From positions 1 to 7,877 of the forward strand of contig JAEVZM010000496.1 of the NCBI GenBank assembly GCA_023392225.1: a stretch of 7,877 nt of DNA, read 5' to 3'. Positions 1 through 5,055 of the stretch are shown here, in pieces. The notes under the pieces were generated by a model. That model did not search any database. It worked only from the letters and a program-made list of their open reading frames with translations, and had not been told where the DNA came from. The translations under genes and the position numbers were made by a program. This stretch comes from Pseudomonadota bacterium (GTDB lineage: Bacteria; Pseudomonadota; Alphaproteobacteria; Rhizobiales; Kaistiaceae). How positions within the stretch are numbered: the stretch's first letter is position 1; the number at the start of each line of letters is the position of its first letter.

Positions 1-761
1 CCGCACCGGCGACGCCGAGCATGTCGGACGCCCAGATCATGAAGCTGTTCGAGGAGGGCAGCTACGACGTGATCCCGCACGACAACGTGCGCAAGATCAT
101 CGCCAAGCGCCTGGTCGAGGCGAAGAACACGATCCCGCATTTCTACCTGACGATGGATTGCGAGATCGACGCGCTGCTGGCGCTCCGCGCCGACATCAAC
201 GCGTCGGCGCCGATCGACAAGGAGAAGAACCCGGCCTGGAAGGTGTCGGTCAACGACATGGTGATCAAGGCGATGGCGATGGCGCTGAAGCGCGTGCCGG
301 ATGCCAACGTCACCTGGACCGAGGGCGGCATGCTCCGCCACAAGCACTCCGACATCGGCGTCGCGGTGTCGATCCCTGGCGGCTTGATCACGCCGGTGGT
401 GCGGCACGCCGACACCAAGCGGCTGTCGGAGATCTCCAACGAGATGAAGGACCTTGCCGCGCGGGCCCGCAACCGCAAGCTCGCCCCGCACGAGTACCAG
501 GGCGGCTCGTCGGCGGTCTCCAACCTCGGCATGTTCGGGGTGAAGGATTTCGCTGCGGTGATCAACCCGCCGCATGCCTCGATCCTGGCGGTCGGCGCCG
601 GCGAGGAGCGGACGGTGGTGCGCAAGGGCAAGATCGAGGTCGCGACCGTGATGACGGTGACGCTCTCGACCGACCACCGCGCTGTTGACGGCGCGCTCGG
701 GGCGCAACTCCTCTCCGCCTTCAAGTCGCTGATCGAGCATCCCGCCGGCATGCTGGCCTGA
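1..761 (+). CDS. pdhC: Pyruvate dehydrogenase complex E2, dihydrolipoamide acetyltransferase (3' part)
   Basis: This is the C-terminal part of the E2 core of the pyruvate dehydrogenase complex, which moves the acetyl group from lipoyl-lysine to CoA in the cytoplasm. The gene is cut by the left edge. The reading frame is open from base 3, where an Ala/Pro linker (APATPS) precedes an ATG at 21 that is probably internal. The visible part covers the end of the linker and the whole catalytic domain. The active-site signature DHRAVDG lies at 672-692, with the catalytic His at 675-677 and Asp at 687-689. Other family hallmarks are VPHDN-type entry (IPHDNVRKIIAKRL), the IPHFYLT segment, GGLITPV, and the GMFGVKDFAAVINPP block. 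It ends in GMLA, as alphaproteobacterial PDH E2 proteins commonly do. The lipoyl and E1/E3-binding domains must lie upstream of the window. A 2-oxoglutarate or branched-chain E2 is less likely given the VSNLGMFG/INPPHA wording. Confidence 0.95.
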   Translation, partial: APATPSMSDAQIMKLFEEGSYDVIPHDNVRKIIAKRLVEAKNTIPHFYLTMDCEIDALLALRADINASAPIDKEKNPAWKVSVNDMVIKAMAMALKRVPDANVTWTEGGMLRHKHSDIGVAVSIPGGLITPVVRHADTKRLSEISNEMKDLAARARNRKLAPHEYQGGSSAVSNLGMFGVKDFAAVINPPHASILAVGAGEERTVVRKGKIEVATVMTVTLSTDHRAVDGALGAQLLSAFKSLIEHPAGMLA

Positions 762-768
762 GACGGCG

Positions 769-1347
769 GTGGCGATCCGGCCGGCGACCCGGGCGGACGC
801 AACCCATCTCGCGTGCCTCGTCGACATCGCCGGCGAGGGGTTCGCCGCCCATGTCTGGAGCGGCATGGCCGCCGAGGGACAGTCGGCGTTCGAGGTCGGC
901 CGCTCGCGGGCGCTCCGCGACACCGGCTCGTTCTCCTGGCGGAACGCCCATGTGGCGATGCACGGCGGCGAGGTCGCCGGCGTCCTGATCGGCTACCGGA
1001 TCGACGATCCGCCCGACGTCTCGGGCCTTGACGCGGCTCCGCCGCCGTTTCGCCCGCTGATCGCACTCGAGGCGCTGGCGCCGGGGCACTGGTACGTCAA
1101 CGTGCTCGCCGTCTATGCCGAGCATCGCGGCGCCGGGATCGGGCAGGCGCTGCTGGCGCGCGCCGAGGAGATCGCGGCAGGCGAGGGGGCGCCCGGCATG
1201 GCGATCATCGTCGCCTCGGCCAATGAGGGGGCGACCCGCCTCTACCGTCGCGCCGGCTATGTCGAGACCGCGCGCCGTCCGCTCGTGCCGTTCCCCGGCT
1301 ATCGCCGCCAGGGCGACTGGGTGCTGATGGTGAAGGCGCGACGCTAG
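769..1347 (+). CDS. GNAT family N-acetyltransferase
   Basis: A 192-residue protein of the Gcn5-related acetyltransferase superfamily, which transfers acetyl from acetyl-CoA to an amine; the substrate is unknown. The acetyl-CoA pyrophosphate-binding loop is visible at residues 119-125 (HRGAGIG, the R-x-x-G-x-G motif) after the beta-strand WYVNVLAVY. A motif-B-like helix with N152-E-G-A-T-R-L-Y159 follows, then RAGYVET. The length is normal for a single-domain GNAT. The start is taken as GTG at 769, 7 nt after the pdhC stop, giving an N-terminus IRPATRAD typical of the fold. The local ribosome site is weak, so translation is probably coupled to pdhC. Co-transcription with pdhC is likely from the spacing. 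Whether the enzyme acts on the PDH complex or only shares its promoter cannot be told from sequence. E3 (lpd), which often follows E2, is not here. Confidence 0.88.
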   Translation: MAIRPATRADATHLACLVDIAGEGFAAHVWSGMAAEGQSAFEVGRSRALRDTGSFSWRNAHVAMHGGEVAGVLIGYRIDDPPDVSGLDAAPPPFRPLIALEALAPGHWYVNVLAVYAEHRGAGIGQALLARAEEIAAGEGAPGMAIIVASANEGATRLYRRAGYVETARRPLVPFPGYRRQGDWVLMVKARR

Positions 1348-1413
1348 CCGCGGTGCCTCCGGACAACTGCCGGGGGTGGCATCGCGCGCCGTCGGGGGTT
1401 AGTCATGACCGAG

Positions 1414-1424
1414 CCATGTCATGG
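1414..1424. repeat. 11-base palindrome upstream of the SnoaL-like gene
   Basis: CCATG-T-CATGG is a perfect 5-bp inverted repeat around one central base. It sits 25 bases before the TTG start at 1449. The surrounding stretch carries GTCATG three times (1402-1407, 1418-1423, 1431-1436), and the first copy forms the palindrome GTCATGAC. It could be an operator for the downstream gene, but no convincing -35/-10 pair was found beside it, and chance is possible. Confidence 0.3.
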
Positions 1425-1435
1425 GCCATCGTCAT

Positions 1436-1441
1436 GGGGAG
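1436..1441 (+). promoter_or_regulatory. Ribosome binding site that selects a TTG start
   Basis: GGGGAG lies 7 nt before the TTG at 1449. It decides the start of the secreted SnoaL-like gene: the in-frame ATGs at 1353 (as CTG/GTG-like upstream extension), 1416 and 1434 have no comparable site, and only the TTG start places a clean signal peptide at the N-terminus. Confidence 0.6.
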
Positions 1442-1448
1442 TTGCCCG

Positions 1449-2036
1449 TTGAGCCAGATCAGGACGTCCAGCCTCGCAGCCGCGCTCGTCGCCGCTTTCG
1501 CCGTCCCGTCCTGGGCCGCCGAGCCGGCGGTGCCGGAGGGCGGCACGGTCGCCAAGGACGCCACGGCGCTCCGCACCTATGCGCCGACCACCAACCCGGG
1601 TGGCACGGCCTTCGACGTGGCGGATCGCGCCGCGATCGAGAACCTTATCCACGCCTATGCCTTCGCTTATGACAATGGCGAGGCCGACGCCTGGTTCAGC
1701 CTCTTTACCCCCGACGTGGTGTTCGTGGCGGGCGAGCCCGGCAGCGAGCCGGTCGCCTTCAGCGGCGACGGCTTCACGAAGTTCTGGCGCGACCGGATGA
1801 AGACCTTCGGCAGCAGCGGCGACCAGCGCCGGCACCTCATGTCGAACATCCTCTTCCTCGAGCAGACGGTCGACACCGCCCATGTCAGCGTCGGCGGCCT
1901 CCTCACCAACGTCAAGGACGGCAAGGACTTCAGCGCGGTCAGCAGCCTCAACTACGAGGGCTGGCTGGTGAAGGGGCCGGACGGCTGGAAGATCCAGCGC
2001 TGGCACGACTTTCCCGACGCGGCCTTCGGCGAGTAG
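1449..2036 (+). CDS. Secreted SnoaL-like / NTF2-fold domain protein
   Basis: A 195-residue predicted exported protein with one SnoaL-like (NTF2 superfamily) domain. The first 23 residues look like a Sec signal peptide: short basic n-region (SQIR), an Ala/Leu/Val core, and a likely signal peptidase I site after SWA (residue 23). The domain begins near residue 57 with the SnoaL_4-like pattern D-R-A-A-I-E-N-L-I-H-A-Y, then Y74-D75-N-G-E-A-D-A-W-F-S-L-F-T-P-D, and later R128-H129 in the region where this family often has a conserved His. Such domains bind or convert small hydrophobic ligands (isomerases, hydratases, dehydratases), so catalysis is possible, but the substrate cannot be named. The TTG start is chosen for its GGGGAG site and signal peptide; starts at 1416 or 1434 would add an unlikely leader. 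It converges with the unknown anchored protein downstream, 24 nt apart. Confidence 0.8.
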   Translation: MSQIRTSSLAAALVAAFAVPSWAAEPAVPEGGTVAKDATALRTYAPTTNPGGTAFDVADRAAIENLIHAYAFAYDNGEADAWFSLFTPDVVFVAGEPGSEPVAFSGDGFTKFWRDRMKTFGSSGDQRRHLMSNILFLEQTVDTAHVSVGGLLTNVKDGKDFSAVSSLNYEGWLVKGPDGWKIQRWHDFPDAAFGE

Positions 2037-2040
2037 GGAG

Positions 2041-2055
2041 GCGGGCCTGCCCCGC
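2041..2055. terminator. Small GC-rich hairpin between convergent genes
   Basis: GCGGG (2041-2045) and CCCGC (2051-2055) form a perfect 5-bp stem with a 5-base loop in the 24-nt gap between two converging stop codons. Position suggests a bidirectional terminator. There is no U-run on either side and the stem is short, so the call is weak. Confidence 0.25.
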
Positions 2056-2060
2056 GCAGC

Positions 2061-3413
2061 TCAACGCTGGCCGGCGGCGAGCAGCGCTTCGGCGGCCGCG
2101 TTCGCCACCTTCTCCGAGTACATCGACGGCCGGCAGCCGGCCCAGTTCCCGGGCGGCGTCGTCGGCGCATCCGCGAACATCCCCTCGGACTGCTTCAGCT
2201 TCAGCGTCCGGACCATCAGCTCGAGGATCGATCCGCCGAGATCGGGGTGCGGTGCGCGAAACCCGCTGAGGTCGGCATCGCCGCCGACATTGCCGAGGGC
2301 GTTGCCGAGCGCCCGGATGTCGACGATGTGGTAGTGGCAGTTCTTGAACTGGTTGGGCAGGAAATAGCCCGGCCGGTCGCGGGAAGGGTTGAGGCCGTAG
2401 TATAGCCAGCTCCGCGCGATCGCATTGCCCTCCGGATCGCGGGCGACATAGTCGAAGAGGTTCGGCGGCCGGCCCGCCGCGACGTGGCCGTCGGCGTAGA
2501 CGAGCTGGTAGAGGCCGGCCCGCGCCGCCGCTCTGAGGCGCTGCACGTCGGCTTCGCGCGTCGGGCCGTCGGGCGCCTTCGCGTCCATTGCCGTGAGCGC
2601 GTCGGCGGCCTCGGCGAAGCGGCTGATGACGATGAGGTGCTTGTTGAGCGTGCCGCCTTCGGTCGGCTGCTCGGCCGAGCGCTTGGTGGCGGCATGGTAC
2701 CAGGTGCAGGTCTCCCCGGGGCGCTGCTCGCACGGGTGGGCGCTGCTGAGGCCGTGGGCCGTGGCCGGGTCGAGGACGACGTTCAGGGCGGCGAGGCCGA
2801 GCGTCTCGTACTCGGCGGCGAGGTCGGGGCGCTTGCCCTGCTCGACCAGCGCCCGCGCGGCATTGAGGAACCAGGTTCCGACGAGGGACTGGGCCAGCGA
2901 ATTGTGGGCGATGTCATTGCGGTTGACGATCGAGAGCCGGTCGACGCCGTCGAAGGAGACGGCACCGCTCTTGCGGTCGACCAGCTGCTTCAGGCGAAAC
3001 TGCTGGTCGTCGCCCGCCTTGTGGAAGCGGATCAGCGGGCGCGACAGGAGGCGGAGCACCTGCCGCTCGAGGAAGTCGTGGATCTCGGCATCGTCGTCCG
3101 CGGCGAGCGAGGCCTCGAGGAGGTCATCCAGGCAGCGCCGGGTCCAGTGCCACGAGGCGTTGGGAACGAAGACCGGGGCCCGCACGTCGTCGGGGCTCAG
3201 CCGGAAGCCTTCGACGTCCTTGCCGCAGGCCTGGTTGGAGCGAAGCCCGAGCTCCTTGGCCAGCGCCTTGCCATCGACATGGCCGATATCGTCGCGCCGC
3301 ATCAGCTGAAGCCCGGCGACGATGGCGACGGCGATGACGATCACTGCGGCGATGGCGAGGATGATCGCGATCCGGGGGGATCGCGCGGTCGCGTTCTTGC
3401 CTGGCGCTGCCAA
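2061..3413 (-). CDS. Membrane-anchored extracytoplasmic protein of unknown function
   Basis: A 450-residue protein I do not recognise. Residues 15-37 form one strongly hydrophobic helix (I/A/V rich) after a short basic tail and before RR, so it is probably a single-pass protein or has an uncleaved signal anchor, with about 410 residues outside. The rest looks helix-rich. It has six cysteines (63, 94, 228, 236, 359, 427), an even number compatible with disulfides outside the cytoplasm; C228 and C236 are close together. Distinctive stretches are residues 252-260 (EGGTLNKHL), WHWTRRC near 88-94, and NCHYHIVDIRALG near 358-370. A helical-toroid carbohydrate enzyme is one conceivable fold, but no catalytic motif supports that firmly. 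Start: TTG at 3413, chosen because GAGGG lies 6 nt upstream and the helix falls at the N-terminus. It has its own promoter and is probably monocistronic. The long open frame on the opposite strand has no recognisable content. Confidence 0.8.
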   Translation of the reverse strand: MAAPGKNATARSPRIAIILAIAAVIVIAVAIVAGLQLMRRDDIGHVDGKALAKELGLRSNQACGKDVEGFRLSPDDVRAPVFVPNASWHWTRRCLDDLLEASLAADDDAEIHDFLERQVLRLLSRPLIRFHKAGDDQQFRLKQLVDRKSGAVSFDGVDRLSIVNRNDIAHNSLAQSLVGTWFLNAARALVEQGKRPDLAAEYETLGLAALNVVLDPATAHGLSSAHPCEQRPGETCTWYHAATKRSAEQPTEGGTLNKHLIVISRFAEAADALTAMDAKAPDGPTREADVQRLRAAARAGLYQLVYADGHVAAGRPPNLFDYVARDPEGNAIARSWLYYGLNPSRDRPGYFLPNQFKNCHYHIVDIRALGNALGNVGGDADLSGFRAPHPDLGGSILELMVRTLKLKQSEGMFADAPTTPPGNWAGCRPSMYSEKVANAAAEALLAAGQR

Positions 3414-3419
3414 TCTCGA

Positions 3420-3424
3420 CCCTC
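3420..3424 (-). promoter_or_regulatory. Ribosome binding site that selects a TTG start
   Basis: Read on the minus strand this is GAGGG, 6 nt before the TTG at 3413. It supports TTG as the start of the unknown anchored protein; no ATG or GTG near it would keep the N-terminal hydrophobic helix intact with a comparable site. Confidence 0.6.
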
Positions 3425-3442
3425 ACGTCTGCGAGAACCGGT

Positions 3443-3472
3443 GGCATATCCCCACGCGGGCCGCGTCGTCAA
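3443..3472 (-). promoter_or_regulatory. Sigma70-type promoter of the unknown anchored protein
   Basis: Minus-strand -35 TTGACG (3472-3467, five of six consensus bases) and -10 TATGCC (3448-3443), 18-bp spacer; GATATG at 3450-3445 with a 16-bp spacer is an alternative -10. Transcription would begin near 3436, giving a leader of about 20 nt before the TTG start and its GAGGG. A perfect palindrome fills the spacer. Confidence 0.5.
3454..3466. repeat. 13-base palindrome in promoter spacer, operator candidate
   Basis: ACGCGG-G-CCGCGT is a perfect 6-bp inverted repeat around one base. It lies wholly inside the spacer and abuts the -35 box at 3467. A dimeric repressor bound here would block RNA polymerase. 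The repeat is GC-rich, so chance in high-GC DNA is possible. Confidence 0.4.
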
Positions 3473-3607
3473 AAGCCTTCGGCGCCTTCCCGCGGGACAC
3501 CACCGCCCGGCCTTCGCAGCCTATGGGCGCCGCTCCGTCGAATCGTCCGCGGCGTCGCCGTCGGTCGGCTCGAATCCGGATCGTGTGTCGCTGAAGGGCA
3601 GAAACTG

Positions 3608-3682
3608 TGGCGCTCCCTAGGGGAATTGAACCCCTGTTTCCTGCGTGAAAGGCGGGCGTCCTGACCACTAGACGAAGGGAGC
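3608..3682 (-). tRNA. tRNA-Glu (anticodon TTC)
   Basis: A full cloverleaf on the minus strand, 5' end at 3682. The acceptor stem GCTCCCT/AGGGAGC is perfect. The discriminator is G (3611) and the CCA end is encoded (3610-3608). The D stem GTCT/GGAC has one G-U pair and the loop has GG. The T stem AGGGG/CCCCT is perfect with loop TTCAATT. The anticodon loop is C-T-TTC-A-C, with the anticodon at 3649-3647, so it reads GAA/GAG glutamate codons. The variable region is four bases, as usual for tRNA-Glu. One oddity: the anticodon stem CCCGC/GCAGG has a C-A opposition (C at 3654, A at 3642) in the middle. The gene has its own promoter just upstream. I see no clear U-rich terminator after it. The bases 3414-3607 between it and the next gene hold that gene's promoter and nothing else I can support. 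Confidence 0.96.
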
Positions 3683-3697
3683 GTCGCTTGCGCCGCC

Positions 3698-3726
3698 TTA
3701 ATAGGGGCATTGCCCGCGGCCGGCAA
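3698..3726 (-). promoter_or_regulatory. Promoter of tRNA-Glu
   Basis: Minus-strand -35 TTGCCG (3726-3721) and -10 TATTAA (3703-3698) with an ideal 17-bp spacer. The -10 box ends 15 nt before the mature 5' end of the tRNA, leaving a leader of roughly 8 nt for RNase P to remove. It is one of the best-formed promoters in the window. Confidence 0.65.
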
Positions 3727-3736
3727 GACGTAAGCG

Positions 3737-3751
3737 ATGCCAAAAAGGCAT
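3737..3751 (-). terminator. Small hairpin after gloA
   Basis: ATGCC and GGCAT flank five identical bases (T-run in the loop on the minus strand), forming a 5-bp stem about 20 nt beyond the gloA stop and just upstream of the tRNA promoter. No U-tract follows the stem, so terminator function is only suggested by position. Confidence 0.3.
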
Positions 3752-3771
3752 GTGAAGAACGAGCGGGCGCG

Positions 3772-4191
3772 CTACCAGACGCCGGTATTGGCCATCGACG
3801 CCCAGGGCTCCTGCGGCGCCAGGCGGTCGCCCTTCTGCAGGATCTCGATCGAGATGTTGTCGGGCGAGCGGATGAAGGCCATGTGGCCGTCGCGCGGCGG
3901 GCGGTTGATGGTGACGCCGGCCTTCTGGAGCTTGTCGCAGAAGGCGTAGATGTCATCGACCTCGTAGGCGAGGTGGCCGAAGTTGCGGCCCCCGGTGTAC
4001 TCCTCCGGGTCCCAGTTATAGGTCAGCTCGACCGGTGCCTCCTCCTGACCGGGAGGGGCGAGGAAGACGAGCGTGAAGCGCCCTTTCTCGTTCTCGATGC
4101 GCCGCGTCTCGCGCAGCCCGAGAAGATCGCGATAGAAGCGGAGCGACTCCTCGAGGTCGGTCACGCGGACCATCGTGTGCAGGTACTTCAT
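3772..4191 (-). CDS. gloA: Lactoylglutathione lyase (glyoxalase I), Ni-type
   Basis: A 139-residue cytoplasmic enzyme that isomerises the hemithioacetal of methylglyoxal and glutathione to S-lactoylglutathione, the first step of methylglyoxal detoxification. It has two paired beta-alpha-beta-beta-beta halves. The four metal ligands of the family are all visible: H5 (KYLHTMVRV), E55 (APVELTYNW), H73 (NFGHLAYEV) and E116 (ISIEILQ). The short length without the extra loops of the human and yeast enzymes fits the nickel/cobalt bacterial class. Other signatures are SLRFYRDLLGL and YTGGRNFGHLA. The start is ATG at 4191, with GGGAG 9 nt upstream and the N-terminus MKYLHTMVRV matching the family; an in-frame upstream extension to 4293 has no family likeness. 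It is transcribed divergently from the cold-shock gene. A hairpin-forming inverted repeat lies in its leader or promoter. Confidence 0.95.
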   Translation of the reverse strand: MKYLHTMVRVTDLEESLRFYRDLLGLRETRRIENEKGRFTLVFLAPPGQEEAPVELTYNWDPEEYTGGRNFGHLAYEVDDIYAFCDKLQKAGVTINRPPRDGHMAFIRSPDNISIEILQKGDRLAPQEPWASMANTGVW

Positions 4192-4200
4192 GGGGCCGGA

Positions 4201-4205
4201 CTCCC
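4201..4205 (-). promoter_or_regulatory. Ribosome binding site of gloA
   Basis: GGGAG on the minus strand, 9 nt before ATG 4191. It supports this start against the longer in-frame frame reaching back to 4293. Confidence 0.6.
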
Positions 4206-4216
4206 TCTGGATTTTC

Positions 4217-4250
4217 TTGGAGCGAGGCAGCATAAGGACGCCCGCTCCAA
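4217..4250. repeat. Inverted repeat / hairpin upstream of gloA
   Basis: TTGGAGCG (4217-4224) and CGCTCCAA (4243-4250) are perfect complements. Inside them GGC (4226-4228) pairs with GCC (4240-4242), with a single bulged A at 4225, giving 11 pairs and an 11-base loop. No U-run follows on either strand, so it is not a standard terminator. It overlaps the possible gloA -10 box, so it could be an operator; if transcription starts further upstream it could be a leader hairpin. It lies 25 nt before the gloA start. Confidence 0.5.
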
Positions 4251-4256
4251 ACGCAA
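4229..4256 (-). promoter_or_regulatory. Possible gloA promoter
   Basis: Minus-strand TTGCGT (4256-4251) and TATGCT (4234-4229), 16-bp spacer. Matches to consensus are modest (3 of 6 and 4 of 6). It would give a leader of about 30 nt and places the inverted repeat across the -10 region. Confidence 0.3.
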
Positions 4257-4417
4257 TCGCATCAGCATTGCCGATGTGTTGCATGGGGCACACACTGGTT
4301 ACTCACCGTTTGCCTCGGCGTCCCATTTTGGGCTGGCACTGAGACAGGTGGGTGTTATGGTGATATGAGGATTCGGCGCAACAGCGTCGTTCTTGGGGCG
4401 TTTAGGGGCCAGAGCAG

Positions 4418-4996
4418 ATGGGGGCGAAATTTCCTTCCGACTTGCCGCTCGATCAGGAAGCGGGGGAGGAAGTGCCTCTGGACCTCGTAGAGGTCGCCGG
4501 TGCCATCAAGTGGTTTGATGCTTCCAAGGGGTACGGCTTCATCATCCCGGATGACGGCGCGCCCGACGTCCTGCTGCATGTGACCTGCCTTCGCCGCGAC
4601 GGATTCCAAACCGCCTATGAGGGCGCGCGGATCGTCGTCGAGGCGGTGCGGCGCGACAAGGGCATGCAGGCGTTCCGCGTGCTGAGCATGGACGAGGCGA
4701 CCGCATCGCGTCCGCCCCAGATCACCCCGGCCCGGACCCACGTCGACGTGATCCCGACCAGCGGGCTCGAGCGGGTCACGGTGAAGTGGTTCAACCGCAT
4801 GCGCGGCTACGGCTTCCTGACCCGCGGCGACGGCACCGAGGACATCTTCGTCCACATGGAGACGCTGCGCCGCTACGGCCTCGCCGAGCTGCGGCCTGGC
4901 CAGGTCGTCTATGTCCGCTATGGCGACGGGCCGAAGGGCCTGATGGCCGCCGAGATCCGCCCGGACGCGAGCGGCAGCGGCCCCAACGCCCACTGA
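4418..4996 (+). CDS. Double cold-shock-domain protein
   Basis: A 192-residue protein with two cold-shock (OB-fold) domains that bind single-stranded RNA or DNA, usually as RNA chaperones or antiterminators. Domain 1 spans about residues 26-92 (GAIKWFDASKGYGFI; RNP1 at 37-42, RNP2 VLLHV at 51-55). Domain 2 spans about 118-182 (VTVKWFNRMRGYGFL; RNP1 at 129-134, RNP2 IFVHM at 143-147). A Pro/Thr-rich linker of about 25 residues joins them, and an acidic N-terminal tail precedes them. In domain 1 RNP2 the usual Phe is Leu (VLLHV rather than VFVH), so the first domain may bind more weakly. The layout is common in Alphaproteobacteria, unlike the single-domain CspA of enterics. Start ATG 4418 has AGGGG 9 nt upstream, and a stop (TAG, 4403) lies in frame just before. 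Bases 4300-4417 are somewhat AT-richer than the genes around them; no convincing promoter was found there. Confidence 0.93.
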   Translation: MGAKFPSDLPLDQEAGEEVPLDLVEVAGAIKWFDASKGYGFIIPDDGAPDVLLHVTCLRRDGFQTAYEGARIVVEAVRRDKGMQAFRVLSMDEATASRPPQITPARTHVDVIPTSGLERVTVKWFNRMRGYGFLTRGDGTEDIFVHMETLRRYGLAELRPGQVVYVRYGDGPKGLMAAEIRPDASGSGPNAH

Positions 4997-5040
4997 CCTT
5001 CCGGTCGGTCTTCCACTTCCATCCCATCGAGACTGTGAGT

Positions 5041-5055
5041 GCGCCGCGTCGGCGC
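5041..5055. terminator. GC-rich hairpin between convergent genes
   Basis: GCGCCG (5041-5046) and CGGCGC (5050-5055) make a perfect 6-bp stem with a 3-base loop. It sits in the 58-nt gap between the cold-shock gene stop and the stop of the membrane protein, touching the latter's last base. No U-run follows on either strand. Shared bidirectional termination is plausible from position and stem strength. Confidence 0.35.

Noticed and set aside
143..1066. 307-codon minus-strand frame opposite pdhC and the GNAT gene
   Set aside because: It spans two real genes in antisense and is an Arg/Ser/Pro-rich shadow with no motif.
1353..1448. N-terminal extension of the SnoaL-like gene
   Set aside because: The added 32 residues would bury the signal peptide, lack a good ribosome site, and cross the palindromic repeats.
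2484..3620. 378-codon open frame on the plus strand
   Set aside because: It is antisense to the anchored protein and even runs into the tRNA. Its composition (Gly/Arg/Val/Ala/Leu/Glu repeats) fits a shadow, while the minus frame has a promoter, ribosome site and transmembrane helix.
3608..3682. tRNA-Glu as an attachment site for an integrated element
   Set aside because: No integrase gene, no second copy of the tRNA 3' end, and the genes on both sides look native in composition.
4192..4293. N-terminal extension of gloA to 4293
   Set aside because: The family starts at MKYLHTMVRV; the extension has no similarity and covers the ribosome site and hairpin.
3688..4368. 226-codon plus-strand frame opposite gloA
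   Set aside because: gloA on the minus strand has all four metal ligands and a ribosome site; the plus frame is its mirror and crosses the tRNA promoter.
4321..4370. Cold-shock gene promoter
   Set aside because: The best boxes (TTGGGC at 4328, TATGGT at 4356) are 22 bp apart, too long for a sigma70 promoter, so no call was made.
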